A stretch of DNA of 64,000 bases from Mycobacterium haemophilum DSM 44634 (GCF_000340435.2 NZ_CP011883.2:778607-842606); one strand, 5' to 3'; positions 8,055 through 17,498 are shown, numbered from the stretch's first letter. The notes: generated by a model from the sequence alone, not told the origin. Numbers and translations are program-made.

Positions 8055-9431
8055 GTGTCACGTAAAGGCGTCACAATCGGCATCGATGTCGGTAGCACGG
8101 CGGTCAAAGCTGTGGTTGCTGACGAGGATGGTCACGTGACGGCCCGGCAGCGAATTCCGCACCAGCTACGGGTGCCGGCCCCTGACCGGCTCGAACACGA
8201 CGCCGACCAGGCATGGCGGCAGGGCCCATTGGCGGCCCTGGACCGATTGATCCGGCCCGACATCAAGGCGGTGGCCGTTGCGGCCATGGTGCCCACGTTG
8301 ACCGCCGTCGATGCCGCGGGCCGGCCCATCACGCCGGGACTGCTGTACGGCGACAGCAGGGGGCGGGTGCCAGCCGACGTGGACCGACCGGCGCAACCGC
8401 TTCCGTCGGTGGGTGAGGCCGCCGAGTTTGTCCGCTGGACGGCCGCCGCCGCCCCCGATGCGGCCGGCTACTGGCCCGCACCAGCGGTGGCCAACTACGC
8501 GCTGGCCGGCGAGGCGGTGATCGATTTCGCTACGGCCATCACGGCCCTGCCCCTCTTCGATGGGACCGGATGGAACCCGGCGGCATGCGCCGGCTATGGC
8601 GTGACCGCCGACCGGATGCCGCGGGTGGAGGCGATTGGAGCGGCTACCGGCCAGGTGCACGGCAGCAGCGCCGTGCTGGCCAGCGGCAGCGTCGACACCC
8701 TATGCGAACAGATCGTGGCCGGCGCCGACCGCGACGGCGACGTCCTGGTGCTGTGCGGCACCACGCTGATCGTGTGGACGACCATCCCGGAGCCGCGACG
8801 GGTGCCCGGGCTGTGGACGATCCCGCATACGACCGCCGGGAAGAGCCGGATCGGCGGAGCCAGCAATGCCGGCGGGTTATTCCTCGACTGGGTGGATCGC
8901 CTCGTCGGACCGGGTGATCCGACTGGCGATTTTGAGGATGTCGATCCGCGCCGGGTACCGGTCTGGTCGCCGTATGTGCGCGGCGAACGTACGCCGTTCC
9001 ATGATCCCGATCGCCGCGCGGTGCTCGACGGCTTAGATCTCACCCACGACGCCGCATCGGTGCGCCGCGCCGCCTACGAGGCGTCGGGCTTCGTGGTCCG
9101 CCAGCTCATCGAACTGAGTGGAGTGTCGGTGTCGCGCCTCGTGGCCGCCGGTGGCGGTACCGGGGTTCGGCCCTGGATGCAGGCCATCGCCGACGCGACC
9201 GGTCGGCCGGTGCACGTGTCCGGGGTGGCCGAGGGAGCGGCGTTGGGGGCTGCGTTCCTGGGCCGCATGGCCGCCGGTCTGGAATCGTCGATCACCGATG
9301 CCGCCCGGTGGGCCTGCACCGAACGCATCGTCGAGCCCCATCCAGCGTGGGCGGTAGCGGTCGCGGACCGCTACCGCCGGTTCCTCGAGCTGGCCGACCG
9401 GCCGTCCCGTGGCGCTAACCCCGAGGCCTAG
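8055..9431 (+). CDS. xylB: FGGY-family carbohydrate kinase (XylB-like)
   Basis: A sugar kinase of the xylulokinase/glycerol kinase fold, 458 residues from the GTG at 8055; a GTG nine bases upstream is also possible. It opens with GVTIGIDVGSTAVKAV, the phosphate-1 loop of the actin-like ATPase fold. The C-terminal domain has VAAGGGTGVRPWMQ, the adenosine motif, and GAALGAAFLG. With the divergent fucA-serA2 pair it forms a small sugar-use locus matching Rv0727c-Rv0729. The substrate is not predictable with confidence; D-xylulose is the name usually given. Confidence 0.88.
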   Translation: MSRKGVTIGIDVGSTAVKAVVADEDGHVTARQRIPHQLRVPAPDRLEHDADQAWRQGPLAALDRLIRPDIKAVAVAAMVPTLTAVDAAGRPITPGLLYGDSRGRVPADVDRPAQPLPSVGEAAEFVRWTAAAAPDAAGYWPAPAVANYALAGEAVIDFATAITALPLFDGTGWNPAACAGYGVTADRMPRVEAIGAATGQVHGSSAVLASGSVDTLCEQIVAGADRDGDVLVLCGTTLIVWTTIPEPRRVPGLWTIPHTTAGKSRIGGASNAGGLFLDWVDRLVGPGDPTGDFEDVDPRRVPVWSPYVRGERTPFHDPDRRAVLDGLDLTHDAASVRRAAYEASGFVVRQLIELSGVSVSRLVAAGGGTGVRPWMQAIADATGRPVHVSGVAEGAALGAAFLGRMAAGLESSITDAARWACTERIVEPHPAWAVAVADRYRRFLELADRPSRGANPEA

Positions 9432-9465
9432 CGCGACCCCTGGGGTGGCGTTCTAGGCTTATGCC

Positions 9466-10149
9466 ATGACCGACCACGACCAAACCGCTGCCCGCCGAGA
9501 GATAGCTGACGCGCTGTTGAAGGCTTTGGAACGTCGCCACGAGGTAGCCGATGCCGTGGTGGAGGCCGAAAATAAGTCCGCCGCAGTCGAGGCCATCGTC
9601 AAGCTGCTCGACACGTCTCACCTGGCCGCCGAAGCGGTCATGAGCATGTCGTTCGATCGGCTCACCAAAGATTCCCGCAAAAAGATCCTTGCCGAGCTGG
9701 AAGATCTGAACAAGCAGCTGAGCTTCACGCTGCAGGAGCGCCCGGCAAGCCTGGGTGAAAGCCTTGAGCTTCGGCCCTTTTCCGGTGACGAGGACCGCGA
9801 CATCTTCGCTGCCCGCACCGCGGAAATCGGTGCCGCCGGCGATGGGTCTGGCGGACCGGCCGGCAGCATCGACGACGAGATCCGGGCGGCGCTGGCCCGC
9901 GTCGCCGACGAAGAGGCCGCGTGGTTTGTGGCCGTCGATGCAGGCGCGAAGGTCGGGATGGTGTTCGGTGAGCTCGTCCACGGCGAGGTGGACGTACGGG
10001 TCTGGATTCACCCCGATCACCGAAAGAAGGGTTACGGCACCGCTGCGCTGCGCAAGTCGCGGTCGGAGATGGCGTACTGCTTCCCCGCCGTGCCGATGGT
10101 TGCCCGAGCGCCCGCCGCCGACCCGCGTAGCCGGATTACGGCTGACTAG
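9466..10149 (+). CDS. GNAT acetyltransferase with GyrA-like N-terminal segment
   Basis: A 227-residue protein. About the first 90 residues (HEVADAVVEAENKSAA, EAIVKLLD, AVMSMSFDRLT) resemble the helical segment of DNA gyrase A next to its coiled coil. The C-terminal half contains the acetyl-CoA loop RKKGYGTAALRKS and the strand VWIHPDHR of GNAT acetyltransferases. The order fits Rv0730 between xylB and the methyltransferase. The last 25 residues are proline and alanine rich with little structure. Acetyltransferase activity is inferred from the loop; the target is unknown. Confidence 0.8.
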   Translation: MTDHDQTAARREIADALLKALERRHEVADAVVEAENKSAAVEAIVKLLDTSHLAAEAVMSMSFDRLTKDSRKKILAELEDLNKQLSFTLQERPASLGESLELRPFSGDEDRDIFAARTAEIGAAGDGSGGPAGSIDDEIRAALARVADEEAAWFVAVDAGAKVGMVFGELVHGEVDVRVWIHPDHRKKGYGTAALRKSRSEMAYCFPAVPMVARAPAADPRSRITAD

Positions 10150-10170
10150 CAGCCGGGCGCACGCCGGCTG

Positions 10171-11103
10171 CTAACCCAGCGTTGCGGCAACCGCGACAAC
10201 ATTGCGGAACTGGGCCATCTCGTCGTCGTCGGGGAAGACGCGGCCGTACTCGGCGAACAGATCCCGCCGTGGCCTGGTGGTCACCTGCCAGCCTCGATCA
10301 GTCAGGTAGTCAACGACATTGCTGCGCTCGCCGTCGAAGAACAGTCCGGACAGGTCGATGTCGCAGCCCAGCTTGATCCACCGCTGGTTGAATTCCTGCG
10401 CGCGCTGCGACATCGTCGCACCCGACTCCGGATGGTATTCGGTGGCCAGCTTGCTCCCCGGCGCGCTGAGCGTGGTGATGTTGTCGAACAGCCGGTCCTG
10501 AGCTTCCGGTGGCAGGTACATCAGCAAGCCTTCGGCGCTCCACGATGTTGGTTTCGAAGCATCAAATCCGCTGCGGCGCAACGCTGTTGGCCAGTCATCT
10601 CGCAGATCGACGCTGACTGTTCGTCGGTAGGCTGCCGGCGCGACGCCGAGCGCCGACAGCGTGGCACTTTTGAACTCGATGACTTGGGGCTGATCGACTT
10701 CATAGACCACAGTGCCTTTCGGCCATGGCAGTCGGTAAGGCCGGGCGTCGAGGCCTGCGGCCAGGATCACCGACTGGCGGATACCGTCGCGGGCGGCGTC
10801 GAGGAAGAATTCGTCGAAGAAGCGGGTGCGCACCGCGATCGAATCGGTTTCCATCCGCAGGTCCCGCTCGCTGCATTTGTCAGCCTCGTCGCCAGCCTCC
10901 GAACCGACTTGTAGGCAGATGTCACCGTCAATCAGGCGAGTAAAGAAGCTGAGGCCGACCGCACGCACCAATGGTGCCGCCAACGGGTCATTAATGATCG
11001 GGTCGGGCTCCGCGCTAGCCAGCGCGCGGGCGGCCGCGACCATCGTCGCGGTAGCGCCGACGCTCGAGGCCAGATCCCAACTGTCCTGCTCAGTGCGTGT
11101 CAT
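10171..11103 (-). CDS. Putative SAM-dependent methyltransferase (UPF0677/TIGR00027 type)
   Basis: A 310-residue member of the large mycobacterial family related to leucine carboxyl methyltransferases. Key signs are the SAM loop VILAAGLDARPYR, the acidic strand end YEVDQPQVIEFK, and the family start DSWDLASSVGATATMVAAARA. The motif WSAEGLLMYLPPEAQD is also typical. The position between the acetyltransferase and secY matches Rv0731c. No substrate is known for this clade. It converges with the acetyltransferase gene, with only 21 nt between stops. Confidence 0.88.
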   Translation of the reverse strand: MTRTEQDSWDLASSVGATATMVAAARALASAEPDPIINDPLAAPLVRAVGLSFFTRLIDGDICLQVGSEAGDEADKCSERDLRMETDSIAVRTRFFDEFFLDAARDGIRQSVILAAGLDARPYRLPWPKGTVVYEVDQPQVIEFKSATLSALGVAPAAYRRTVSVDLRDDWPTALRRSGFDASKPTSWSAEGLLMYLPPEAQDRLFDNITTLSAPGSKLATEYHPESGATMSQRAQEFNQRWIKLGCDIDLSGLFFDGERSNVVDYLTDRGWQVTTRPRRDLFAEYGRVFPDDDEMAQFRNVVAVAATLG

Positions 11104-11541
11104 GGTGTTCCTATTTCAGCTCAGCGCAGATGTAGTTCACGTCACCGAACGGAGCGTCGTCGCCGTCGATCGGTGGCGTCCGTGCTGGGCGCCAGGTCCC
11201 AGGAGTCTCCCTCAAACCGGGCGCTGCCCATCCCCGTCATCTGTTGCCCTTCGTCGTTCATACGATGTGTGGCAGCTTCATACTTAGCCAATGTAATGAC
11301 CCACCGAGACTTTACGCCTGTTGTCTGGCAGGGTGCTGCGAAGTGAACGCGGACCGTTTGGCGGCCCGCAACGGGGCTTATGCAAACCAGCTGTTAGTCT
11401 CGTACACGGTTTGACCGGCGACGCCGTATGTCCTGCCTGCGGGTATGGGGCGCGAGACGCAGGATAACCCCCGGAAATCGATGCCAGCCGGACCAGCCGG
11501 TTGGCATGCCGCGAAAAGAGTTCGGCTGCGCAGGAGGAAGA
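11104..11541. other. Intergenic region upstream of secY
   Basis: About 440 nt between the divergent methyltransferase and secY genes. I see no gene. An in-frame extension of secY reaches back to 11428 but lacks homology to SecY, so the stretch most likely holds the promoters of both genes and a secY leader. Confidence 0.6.
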
Positions 11542-12867
11542 GTGCTCTCGGCTTTCATCTCGTCGCTGCGGACAGTCGATCTAAGGCGGAAGATCCTTTT
11601 CACGCTGGGCATCGTCGTGCTCTATCGCGTCGGTGCAGCGCTGCCATCTCCGGGCGTCAACTACCGGCACGTGCAGCAGTGCATCAAAGAGGCCACCGGT
11701 GGCGAAGCCGGGCAGATTTACTCGCTGATCAACCTGTTCTCCGGCGGCGCGCTGCTGAAACTCACGGTGTTCGCGGTGGGGGTGATGCCCTACATCACCG
11801 CCAGCATCATCGTGCAGCTGCTGACCGTGGTGATCCCGCGCTTTGAAGAACTGCGCAAAGAGGGTCAAGCAGGCCAAGCGAAAATGACGCAGTACACCCG
11901 TTACCTGGCAATCGCGTTGGCCGTCCTGCAAGCCACCAGTATCGTGGCGCTGGCGGCCAACGGCGGGCTGCTGCAGGGTTGCCAGGAGGACATCATCTCC
12001 GACCAGAGCATCTTCAGCCTGGTCGTCATCGTGCTGGTGATGACGGGCGGGGCGGCGCTGGTGATGTGGATGGGGGAGCTGATCACCGAACGTGGCATCG
12101 GCAATGGCATGTCGCTGTTGATCTTCGTCGGTATCGCTGCCCGCATTCCCGCCGAGGGCAAACAGATCCTCGATAGCCGGGGCGGGGTCATCTTCGCCGC
12201 GGTCTGCCTGGCCGCGCTGATCATCATCGTCGGTGTGGTCTTCGTTGAGCAGGGCCAGCGCCGGATCCCGGTGCAATACGCCAAGCGCATGGTGGGTCGG
12301 CGGATGTACGGCGGGACCTCAACATACCTGCCGCTCAAGGTCAACCAGGCCGGCGTTATTCCGGTCATTTTCGCGTCGTCGTTGATCTACATTCCGCATC
12401 TGATCACCCAACTGGTCCGCAGCGGCAGCGGTGGTGTGGGCAACAGCTGGTGGGACAAGTTCGTCGGCACCTACCTGTCTGATCCCAGCGACCCGGTTTA
12501 TATCAGCATCTATTTCGGGCTCATCATCTTCTTCACCTATTTCTATGTATCGGTGACATTCAATCCCGACGAACGTGCCGACGAGATGAAGAAGTTCGGC
12601 GGCTTCATTCCTGGCATTCGACCGGGACGGCCGACGGCCGACTATTTGCGTTATGTGCTAAGCCGAATTACGCTGCCGGGCTCGATCTATCTTGGCGCGA
12701 TCGCGGTGCTGCCCAACCTATTCCTGCAGATCGGCAATGGTGGCGCGGTCCAGAATTTGCCGTTCGGGGGAACGGCGGTGCTGATCATGATTGGCGTCGG
12801 ATTGGATACGGTCAAGCAGATCGAGAGTCAGTTGATGCAGCGCAACTATGAAGGGTTCCTGAAGTGA
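11542..12867 (+). CDS. secY: Sec translocon channel subunit SecY
   Basis: A 441-residue, ten-helix channel subunit of the SecYEG protein-export complex in the plasma membrane. The GTG start (VLSAFISSLRTVDLRRK) is chosen because AGGAGGAAG lies just before it and the length equals M. tuberculosis SecY. Recognisable segments include SLINLFSGGALLKLTVFAVG, ITERGIGNGMSLLIF, the YAKRMVGRRMYGG loop and the cytoplasmic tail IESQLMQRNYEGFLK. The stop overlaps the adk start by 4 nt, so secY, adk and mapA form one operon. Confidence 0.97.
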   Translation: MLSAFISSLRTVDLRRKILFTLGIVVLYRVGAALPSPGVNYRHVQQCIKEATGGEAGQIYSLINLFSGGALLKLTVFAVGVMPYITASIIVQLLTVVIPRFEELRKEGQAGQAKMTQYTRYLAIALAVLQATSIVALAANGGLLQGCQEDIISDQSIFSLVVIVLVMTGGAALVMWMGELITERGIGNGMSLLIFVGIAARIPAEGKQILDSRGGVIFAAVCLAALIIIVGVVFVEQGQRRIPVQYAKRMVGRRMYGGTSTYLPLKVNQAGVIPVIFASSLIYIPHLITQLVRSGSGGVGNSWWDKFVGTYLSDPSDPVYISIYFGLIIFFTYFYVSVTFNPDERADEMKKFGGFIPGIRPGRPTADYLRYVLSRITLPGSIYLGAIAVLPNLFLQIGNGGAVQNLPFGGTAVLIMIGVGLDTVKQIESQLMQRNYEGFLK

Positions 12868-13409
12868 GAGTTGTTTTGCTGGGACCGCCGGGGGCAGGCA
12901 AGGGCACGCAAGCCCAACGGCTCGCCGAGAAGCTGGGGATCCCGCAGATCTCCACCGGCGAATTGTTCCGGCGCAACATCGAGGACGGCACCAAACTCGG
13001 GTGCGAGGCCAAGCGCTACCTGGACGCCGGCGACTTGGTGCCCTCCGACCTAACCAATCAGCTGGTGGACGACCGTCTCAACAAATCGGACGTGGTCGAC
13101 GGCTTTATCTTGGACGGGTATCCGCGCTCGCTCGAACAAGCCAAGGCGCTGCATGAAATGCTGGAACGCCGGGGCACCGACATCGATGCCGTGCTGGAGT
13201 TTCGCGTGTCGCAGGAGGTGTTGTTGGAGCGGCTCAAAGGACGGGGCCGCGCCGATGACACCGACGACATCATCATCAATCGGATGAACGTCTACCGTGA
13301 CGAGACCGCGCCGCTGCTGGAGTACTACAGCAGCGAATTGAAGACTGTCGACGCCATCGGCACCATGGATGAAGTGTTCGCCCGCGCGCTGCGCGCTTTG
13401 GGAAAGTAA
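12864..13409 (+). CDS. adk: Adenylate kinase
   Basis: A 181-residue cytosolic enzyme that interconverts 2 ADP with ATP and AMP. The P-loop GPPGAGKGTQAQ is at residues 7-18, followed by the AMP-binding ISTGELFRRNI and the DGYPRSLEQA loop. The LID region is short (GRGRADDTDD), without zinc cysteines, as in other mycobacterial Adk. It starts at a GTG overlapping the secY stop and ends 2 nt before mapA, so all three are translated from one message. Confidence 0.97.
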   Translation: MRVVLLGPPGAGKGTQAQRLAEKLGIPQISTGELFRRNIEDGTKLGCEAKRYLDAGDLVPSDLTNQLVDDRLNKSDVVDGFILDGYPRSLEQAKALHEMLERRGTDIDAVLEFRVSQEVLLERLKGRGRADDTDDIIINRMNVYRDETAPLLEYYSSELKTVDAIGTMDEVFARALRALGK

Positions 13410-13411
13410 CC

Positions 13412-14212
13412 GTGGGGCCGTTGACCCGGCTGCGCAGTCGCCGAGTCGTGCCGCAGCGCAGTGCCGGCGAACTTGACGCAATGGCCGCGGCCGGTGCAGT
13501 GGTCGCGGCCGCACTGCACGCGGTCCAGGCCGCCGCAGGCCCCGGGGTATCGAGTTTGAGCCTCGACAAAATCGCCGAGTCGGTGATCCGCGAAGCCGGC
13601 GCTACACCGTCATTCCTTGGTTACCACGGCTACCCCGCTACCATCTGCGCATCGGTCAATGACCGGGTGGTTCATGGAATCCCCTCTGCCGCTGAGATTC
13701 TCGCACCCGGTGACCTAGTATCGATCGACTGCGGAGCGGTGCTGGAAGGTTGGCATGGTGATGCGGCGATCACCTTCGGGGTAGGCACCCTGACTTCCGC
13801 CGATGAAGCCCTGTCGCAGGCGACCAGAGAATCGCTGGAAGCCGGCATCGCGGCGATGATTGTCGGCAATCGTTTGACCGACGTGGCGCATGCTATCGAA
13901 ATGAGTACCCGCGCGGCCCAAATCCGGTACCGACTCGCGTTTGGGATTGTGCAAGGCTACGGGGGGCATGGCATCGGCCGGCACATGCACATGGATCCGT
14001 TCCTGCCCAACGAAGGCGCTCCTGGGCGCGGCCCACTGTTGGCGCCCGGCTCGGTATTGGCCATCGAACCGATGTTGACGCTTGGCACCGGCAAGACGGT
14101 TGTGCTCGACGACGAGTGGACGGTGAGAACCGCCGACGGTTCGCGTGCGGCGCATTGGGAGCACACTGTGGCCGTCACTGAGGACGGGCCCCGCATTCTG
14201 ACGCTGACCTGA
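13412..14212 (+). CDS. mapA: Type I methionine aminopeptidase
   Basis: A 266-residue metalloenzyme that removes the initiator methionine from new proteins. The dinuclear metal ligands are visible: the aspartates in SIDCGAV and GWHGDAAITF, the histidine in GGHGIGRHMH, and the glutamates in LAIEPML and WEHTVAVTE. It has no N-terminal SH3-binding extension, which separates it from the longer mycobacterial MapB. It is the third gene of the secY-adk-mapA operon and starts at GTG 2 nt after adk. Confidence 0.95.
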   Translation: MGPLTRLRSRRVVPQRSAGELDAMAAAGAVVAAALHAVQAAAGPGVSSLSLDKIAESVIREAGATPSFLGYHGYPATICASVNDRVVHGIPSAAEILAPGDLVSIDCGAVLEGWHGDAAITFGVGTLTSADEALSQATRESLEAGIAAMIVGNRLTDVAHAIEMSTRAAQIRYRLAFGIVQGYGGHGIGRHMHMDPFLPNEGAPGRGPLLAPGSVLAIEPMLTLGTGKTVVLDDEWTVRTADGSRAAHWEHTVAVTEDGPRILTLT

Positions 14213-14257
14213 CGCTCTTCCGCACACGTACTCTGGTGAATCTTCCCCTGAGTGCCG

Positions 14258-14285
14258 TGAACTAAACATCTACTCGACTCGTGTC
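14258..14285 (+). promoter_or_regulatory. Probable SigL-type autoregulatory promoter
   Basis: TGAAC (14258-14262) and CGTGTC (14280-14285) are separated by 17 nt, directly upstream of sigL. This matches the TGAAC/CGT pattern I recall for SigL-dependent promoters, and SigL is known to control its own operon in M. tuberculosis. The -10 element ends 19 nt before the chosen GTG start, so the leader would be very short. Assignment is by pattern only. Confidence 0.55.
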
Positions 14286-14304
14286 AGTAGGCGGAGGTGA
14301 TCGA

Positions 14305-14838
14305 GTGACTCGCGTGGCCGACACCGCGGCTGCAGAAGCCGCCCTGATGAAGGCGCTCTATGACGAGCATGCCGCCGTGTTATGGCGCTATGCGCTGCGG
14401 TTAACGGGCGATGCGAGCCAAGCCGAAGACGTGGTCCAAGAGACGCTGCTGCGGGCCTGGCAGCATCCCGAAGTGATCGGCGACACCGAGCGCTCGGCGC
14501 GGGCGTGGATATTCACCGTTGCTCGCCACATGATCATCGACGACCGACGCAGTGCACGGTTCCGCAACGTTGTCGGTTCGATCGACGAACCCGGCGTGCC
14601 TGAACAGTCCTCACCGGACGAGGTGGATGCGGCGCTGGACCGGCTGCTGATCGGCGACGCGCTGGCCCAATTGTCCGCCGAGCACCGGGCCGTCATCGAG
14701 CGGTCCTACTACCGCGGCTGGACCACCGCGCAGATAGCTACCGACCTCGGGATTGCCGAAGGAACAGTGAAGTCGCGATTACACTATGCTGTGCGGGCAT
14801 TGCGGCTCACTCTGCAGGAACTTGGAGTTACCCGATGA
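14305..14838 (+). CDS. sigL: ECF RNA polymerase sigma factor SigL
   Basis: A 177-residue extracytoplasmic-function sigma factor. Region 2 contains LYDEHAAVLWRYALRLTGD and the DVVQETLLRAW core-binding segment. Region 4 contains the helix-turn-helix YRGWTTAQIATDLGIAEGTV followed by KSRLHYAVRALR. I chose the GTG at 14305 because GGAGGTGATC precedes it and the length equals Rv0735; the frame is open for eight more codons. The cognate anti-sigma gene rslA lies 84 nt downstream. In M. tuberculosis this regulon includes polyketide synthesis and exported proteins. Confidence 0.93.
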   Translation: MTRVADTAAAEAALMKALYDEHAAVLWRYALRLTGDASQAEDVVQETLLRAWQHPEVIGDTERSARAWIFTVARHMIIDDRRSARFRNVVGSIDEPGVPEQSSPDEVDAALDRLLIGDALAQLSAEHRAVIERSYYRGWTTAQIATDLGIAEGTVKSRLHYAVRALRLTLQELGVTR

Positions 14839-14922
14839 CACGGGAGTTTATCGGGGAGCATTCAGGCCCCATCCCGGTGGTCATCAGCTCCGAATACTTA
14901 AGGGTGACAGGAGATGGATGAC

Positions 14923-15690
14923 ATGAGGACGCCGCTACGTGGCATCGGTCCGCCAGGCAACACCGAGCGACCTGATTTGCCGATGGGTGACAGCCACCAC
15001 TACGCGATGTGGGATGCCGCCTATGTGTTGGGGTCGCTGTCTGCGACCGACCGCCGCGAATTCGAGGCACACCTGGCCAACTGCCCCGCATGCCGGCAGG
15101 CGGTCGCCGAGCTCAGTGGCATGCCGGCACTACTTTCGCAGTTCAACCACGAAGAGGTGGCCGCGATCAGTGAGTCGGGCAGCACATCTGGCACTGCGTT
15201 GGCGACACTCGAGATGTCGCCGAAGTTATTGCCCTCGTTGTTGGCTACGGTGCGTTGGCGCCGCCGCCGTACCCGCCTCACCACCTGGGTGGCCTCAGCC
15301 GCTGCGGCCGTTGTGCTCGGGATCGGCGTGTTCGTCGGTGTTCAAGGGCATTTCGCGACAGCACCGCAGCAGGTGACGGCGTCCGCGGAACCGATGGCAC
15401 AGGTTGGGACGAGTCTGCTGACCTCCACGGTGTCGCTGAGCAGCCAGCACTGGGGGACGTTCATCAATCTGCGATGCGTCTGCCTGGCTCCGCCAGATGC
15501 GCACCACGACACGCTGGCGATGGTGGTGGTGGGCCGCGACGGCAGCCAAACCAGGCTGGCGACCTGGGTGGCCGAACCTGGTCACACCGCGACGCCCGCC
15601 GGCAGCATCTCGACGCCGCTCGAGCAGATCGCCGCCGTCCAAGTGGTTGCTGCTGATAGCGGCCAGGTTTTGCTGCAGCGTTCGCTCTAA
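14923..15690 (+). CDS. rslA: Anti-sigma-L factor RslA
   Basis: A 255-residue single-pass membrane protein that holds SigL inactive. The N-terminal zinc anti-sigma domain has HLANCPACR, the HxxxCxxC motif (about residues 50-57), and HHYAMWDAAYVLG before it. A basic stretch RWRRRRTR precedes one transmembrane helix (about residues 118-140), and the C-terminal domain is extracytoplasmic. The ATG at 14923 has GGAG about 10 nt upstream; the ATG at 14914 would have GGAG touching it. In the homologue the cysteines bind zinc and are redox sensitive. Confidence 0.92.
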   Translation: MRTPLRGIGPPGNTERPDLPMGDSHHYAMWDAAYVLGSLSATDRREFEAHLANCPACRQAVAELSGMPALLSQFNHEEVAAISESGSTSGTALATLEMSPKLLPSLLATVRWRRRRTRLTTWVASAAAAVVLGIGVFVGVQGHFATAPQQVTASAEPMAQVGTSLLTSTVSLSSQHWGTFINLRCVCLAPPDAHHDTLAMVVVGRDGSQTRLATWVAEPGHTATPAGSISTPLEQIAAVQVVAADSGQVLLQRSL

Positions 15691-15740
15691 TCCTCCCCGG
15701 GGTGAGTGAACTGAAGTCACTCGCCTGTCGTGTTACAGGC

Positions 15741-17498
15741 ATGCCTCGGAAGCACCGGGTGGTTGACCACATTGTCGAGCACCTCGCGGCCATCGGCGTT
15801 AGCCACATTTTCGGTGTGGACGGCGCCAATATTGAGGATTTGTATGACGCGGCGCATTTCCACCCCGGAATCACCCCGGTGCTGGCTAAGCATGAATTCT
15901 CCGCCGCCACGATGGCCGACGGGTACAGCCGCAGCGGGGCCGGGCTGGGGGTGGTGGTAGCGACTTCGGGTGGTGGCGCGCTGAACCTTGTTGCGGGCCT
16001 GGGGGAGTCACTGGCAAGCCGGGTTCCTGTGTTGGCCTTGGTCGGCCAAGCTCCCACAGCGCTGGACGGCCGGGGCAGCTTCCAGGACATGAGTGGCTGT
16101 AATGGATCGCTGAACGCTGAGGCGGTGTTTTCGGCGGTCTCGGTGCGCTGCGAGCGGGTGCTCACACCGGCCGGTATCGTTGCCGCGCTGCCTAGAGCCC
16201 TCGCCGCTGCGCGTACCGGCGGACCGGCGGTGTTATTGCTGCCCAAGGATATTCAGCAGGCAAGCCTGCAAATCGACGGCAGCCGCAATGGTTCCCATAA
16301 TGGGTTCGCTGTGCACCATCGGCCCATCGGAAACCCGTCTCTGATCGCCCAGGTGCTGCGCCAAGCGAACGGTCCGGTCACCATCATCGTGGGCGAGCAG
16401 GTGGCCCGCGACGACGCTCGAGCCGAGCTCGAAGCGCTGCGCGCGGTGCTGCGTGCCCGGGTGGCCACCGTCCCCGATGCCAAGGACGTCGCGGGAACAC
16501 CGGGGCTGGGGTCGTCGTCCGCGCTCGGGGTAACCGGTGTGATGGGCCACCCGGGGGTGGCCCAAGTTGTGGCCGCCAGCGCCGTATGCCTGGTCGTGGG
16601 CACCCGACTATCGGTGACCGCGCGTGCCGGCCTCGACGACGTGCTGGCTGCGATGCAGACGGTCTCGCTTGGATCGGCGCCGCCCTATGTTCCGTGCACC
16701 CACGTCCATACCGACGATCTGCGTGGCTCGCTACGCATACTCACCCAGGCGCTGGCCGGACACGGACGCCCGACGGGCTTGCGGGTGCCCGATGCGGTGC
16801 GGCGCACCGAACTGACGCCCCCGCCTTGCTTCGCGTCAGGTGTGCGGTACCGCGACGCCATGGCGGTGCTGGACGGTGCCCTGCCCGACGGAGCGGACAT
16901 TGTGGTCGACGCCGGCAACACTGGCGCGTCGGCGGTCCACTACCTGCCGGTGCGACGCGGCGGCAGATTTGCGGTCGCACTCGGTATGGGCGGCATGGGC
17001 TACAGTTTCGGCGCCGGGATCGGGATGGCATTCGGACGTGCCAACAGCGGACGACCCAGCGGACGCACCGTGGTGATTGCCGGGGACGGTGCGTTTTTCA
17101 TGCACGGCATGGAGGTGCACACCGCGGTGCATTACCGGCTTCCGGTGACGTTTGTGTTGTTCAACAACAACGCTCACGCCATGTGCGTGACTCGTGAGCA
17201 GCTGTTCTATGAAGATCTGTACAGCTACAACCGATTCCATTCCAGCCGGTTGGGCGCCGGCCTGGCAGCAATGTTCCCGGGGCTGACATCCGTTGACGTC
17301 AGCGACCTGGACGGGTTTGCCGCTGCGGTGCGTTCGGCGCTTGATGTGGACGGCCCTGCGGTGGTCAGTGTGGAGTGCGCTGCCGACGAAATCCCACCGT
17401 TCGCTCCATTTCTCACCGGGAAGTCGGTGAAAAACACTACTGCAGTAAAGAATCCAGCCGCGAAGGAGAACAGAGCCCATGTCGCTGCCAGCGCTTGA
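15741..17498 (+). CDS. Thiamine-diphosphate-dependent enzyme, acetolactate synthase-like
   Basis: About 585 residues with the three-domain layout of the acetolactate synthase/pyruvate decarboxylase family. The Pyr domain has the cofactor-activating glutamate in LAKHEFSAATMADGY. The PP domain has the ThDP motif, GDGAFFMHGMEVH followed by FVLFNNNAHAM. The start is uncertain: the frame is open from a GTG at 15702, but homology begins at MPRKHRVVDHIVEHL. It is the first of four tightly spaced genes between rslA and a MarR gene that are adjacent in M. tuberculosis. The reaction (decarboxylation, ligation or other) cannot be decided. The C-terminus ends in a Lys/Ala-rich tail. Confidence 0.85.
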   Translation: MPRKHRVVDHIVEHLAAIGVSHIFGVDGANIEDLYDAAHFHPGITPVLAKHEFSAATMADGYSRSGAGLGVVVATSGGGALNLVAGLGESLASRVPVLALVGQAPTALDGRGSFQDMSGCNGSLNAEAVFSAVSVRCERVLTPAGIVAALPRALAAARTGGPAVLLLPKDIQQASLQIDGSRNGSHNGFAVHHRPIGNPSLIAQVLRQANGPVTIIVGEQVARDDARAELEALRAVLRARVATVPDAKDVAGTPGLGSSSALGVTGVMGHPGVAQVVAASAVCLVVGTRLSVTARAGLDDVLAAMQTVSLGSAPPYVPCTHVHTDDLRGSLRILTQALAGHGRPTGLRVPDAVRRTELTPPPCFASGVRYRDAMAVLDGALPDGADIVVDAGNTGASAVHYLPVRRGGRFAVALGMGGMGYSFGAGIGMAFGRANSGRPSGRTVVIAGDGAFFMHGMEVHTAVHYRLPVTFVLFNNNAHAMCVTREQLFYEDLYSYNRFHSSRLGAGLAAMFPGLTSVDVSDLDGFAAAVRSALDVDGPAVVSVECAADEIPPFAPFLTGKSVKNTTAVKNPAAKENRAHVAASA

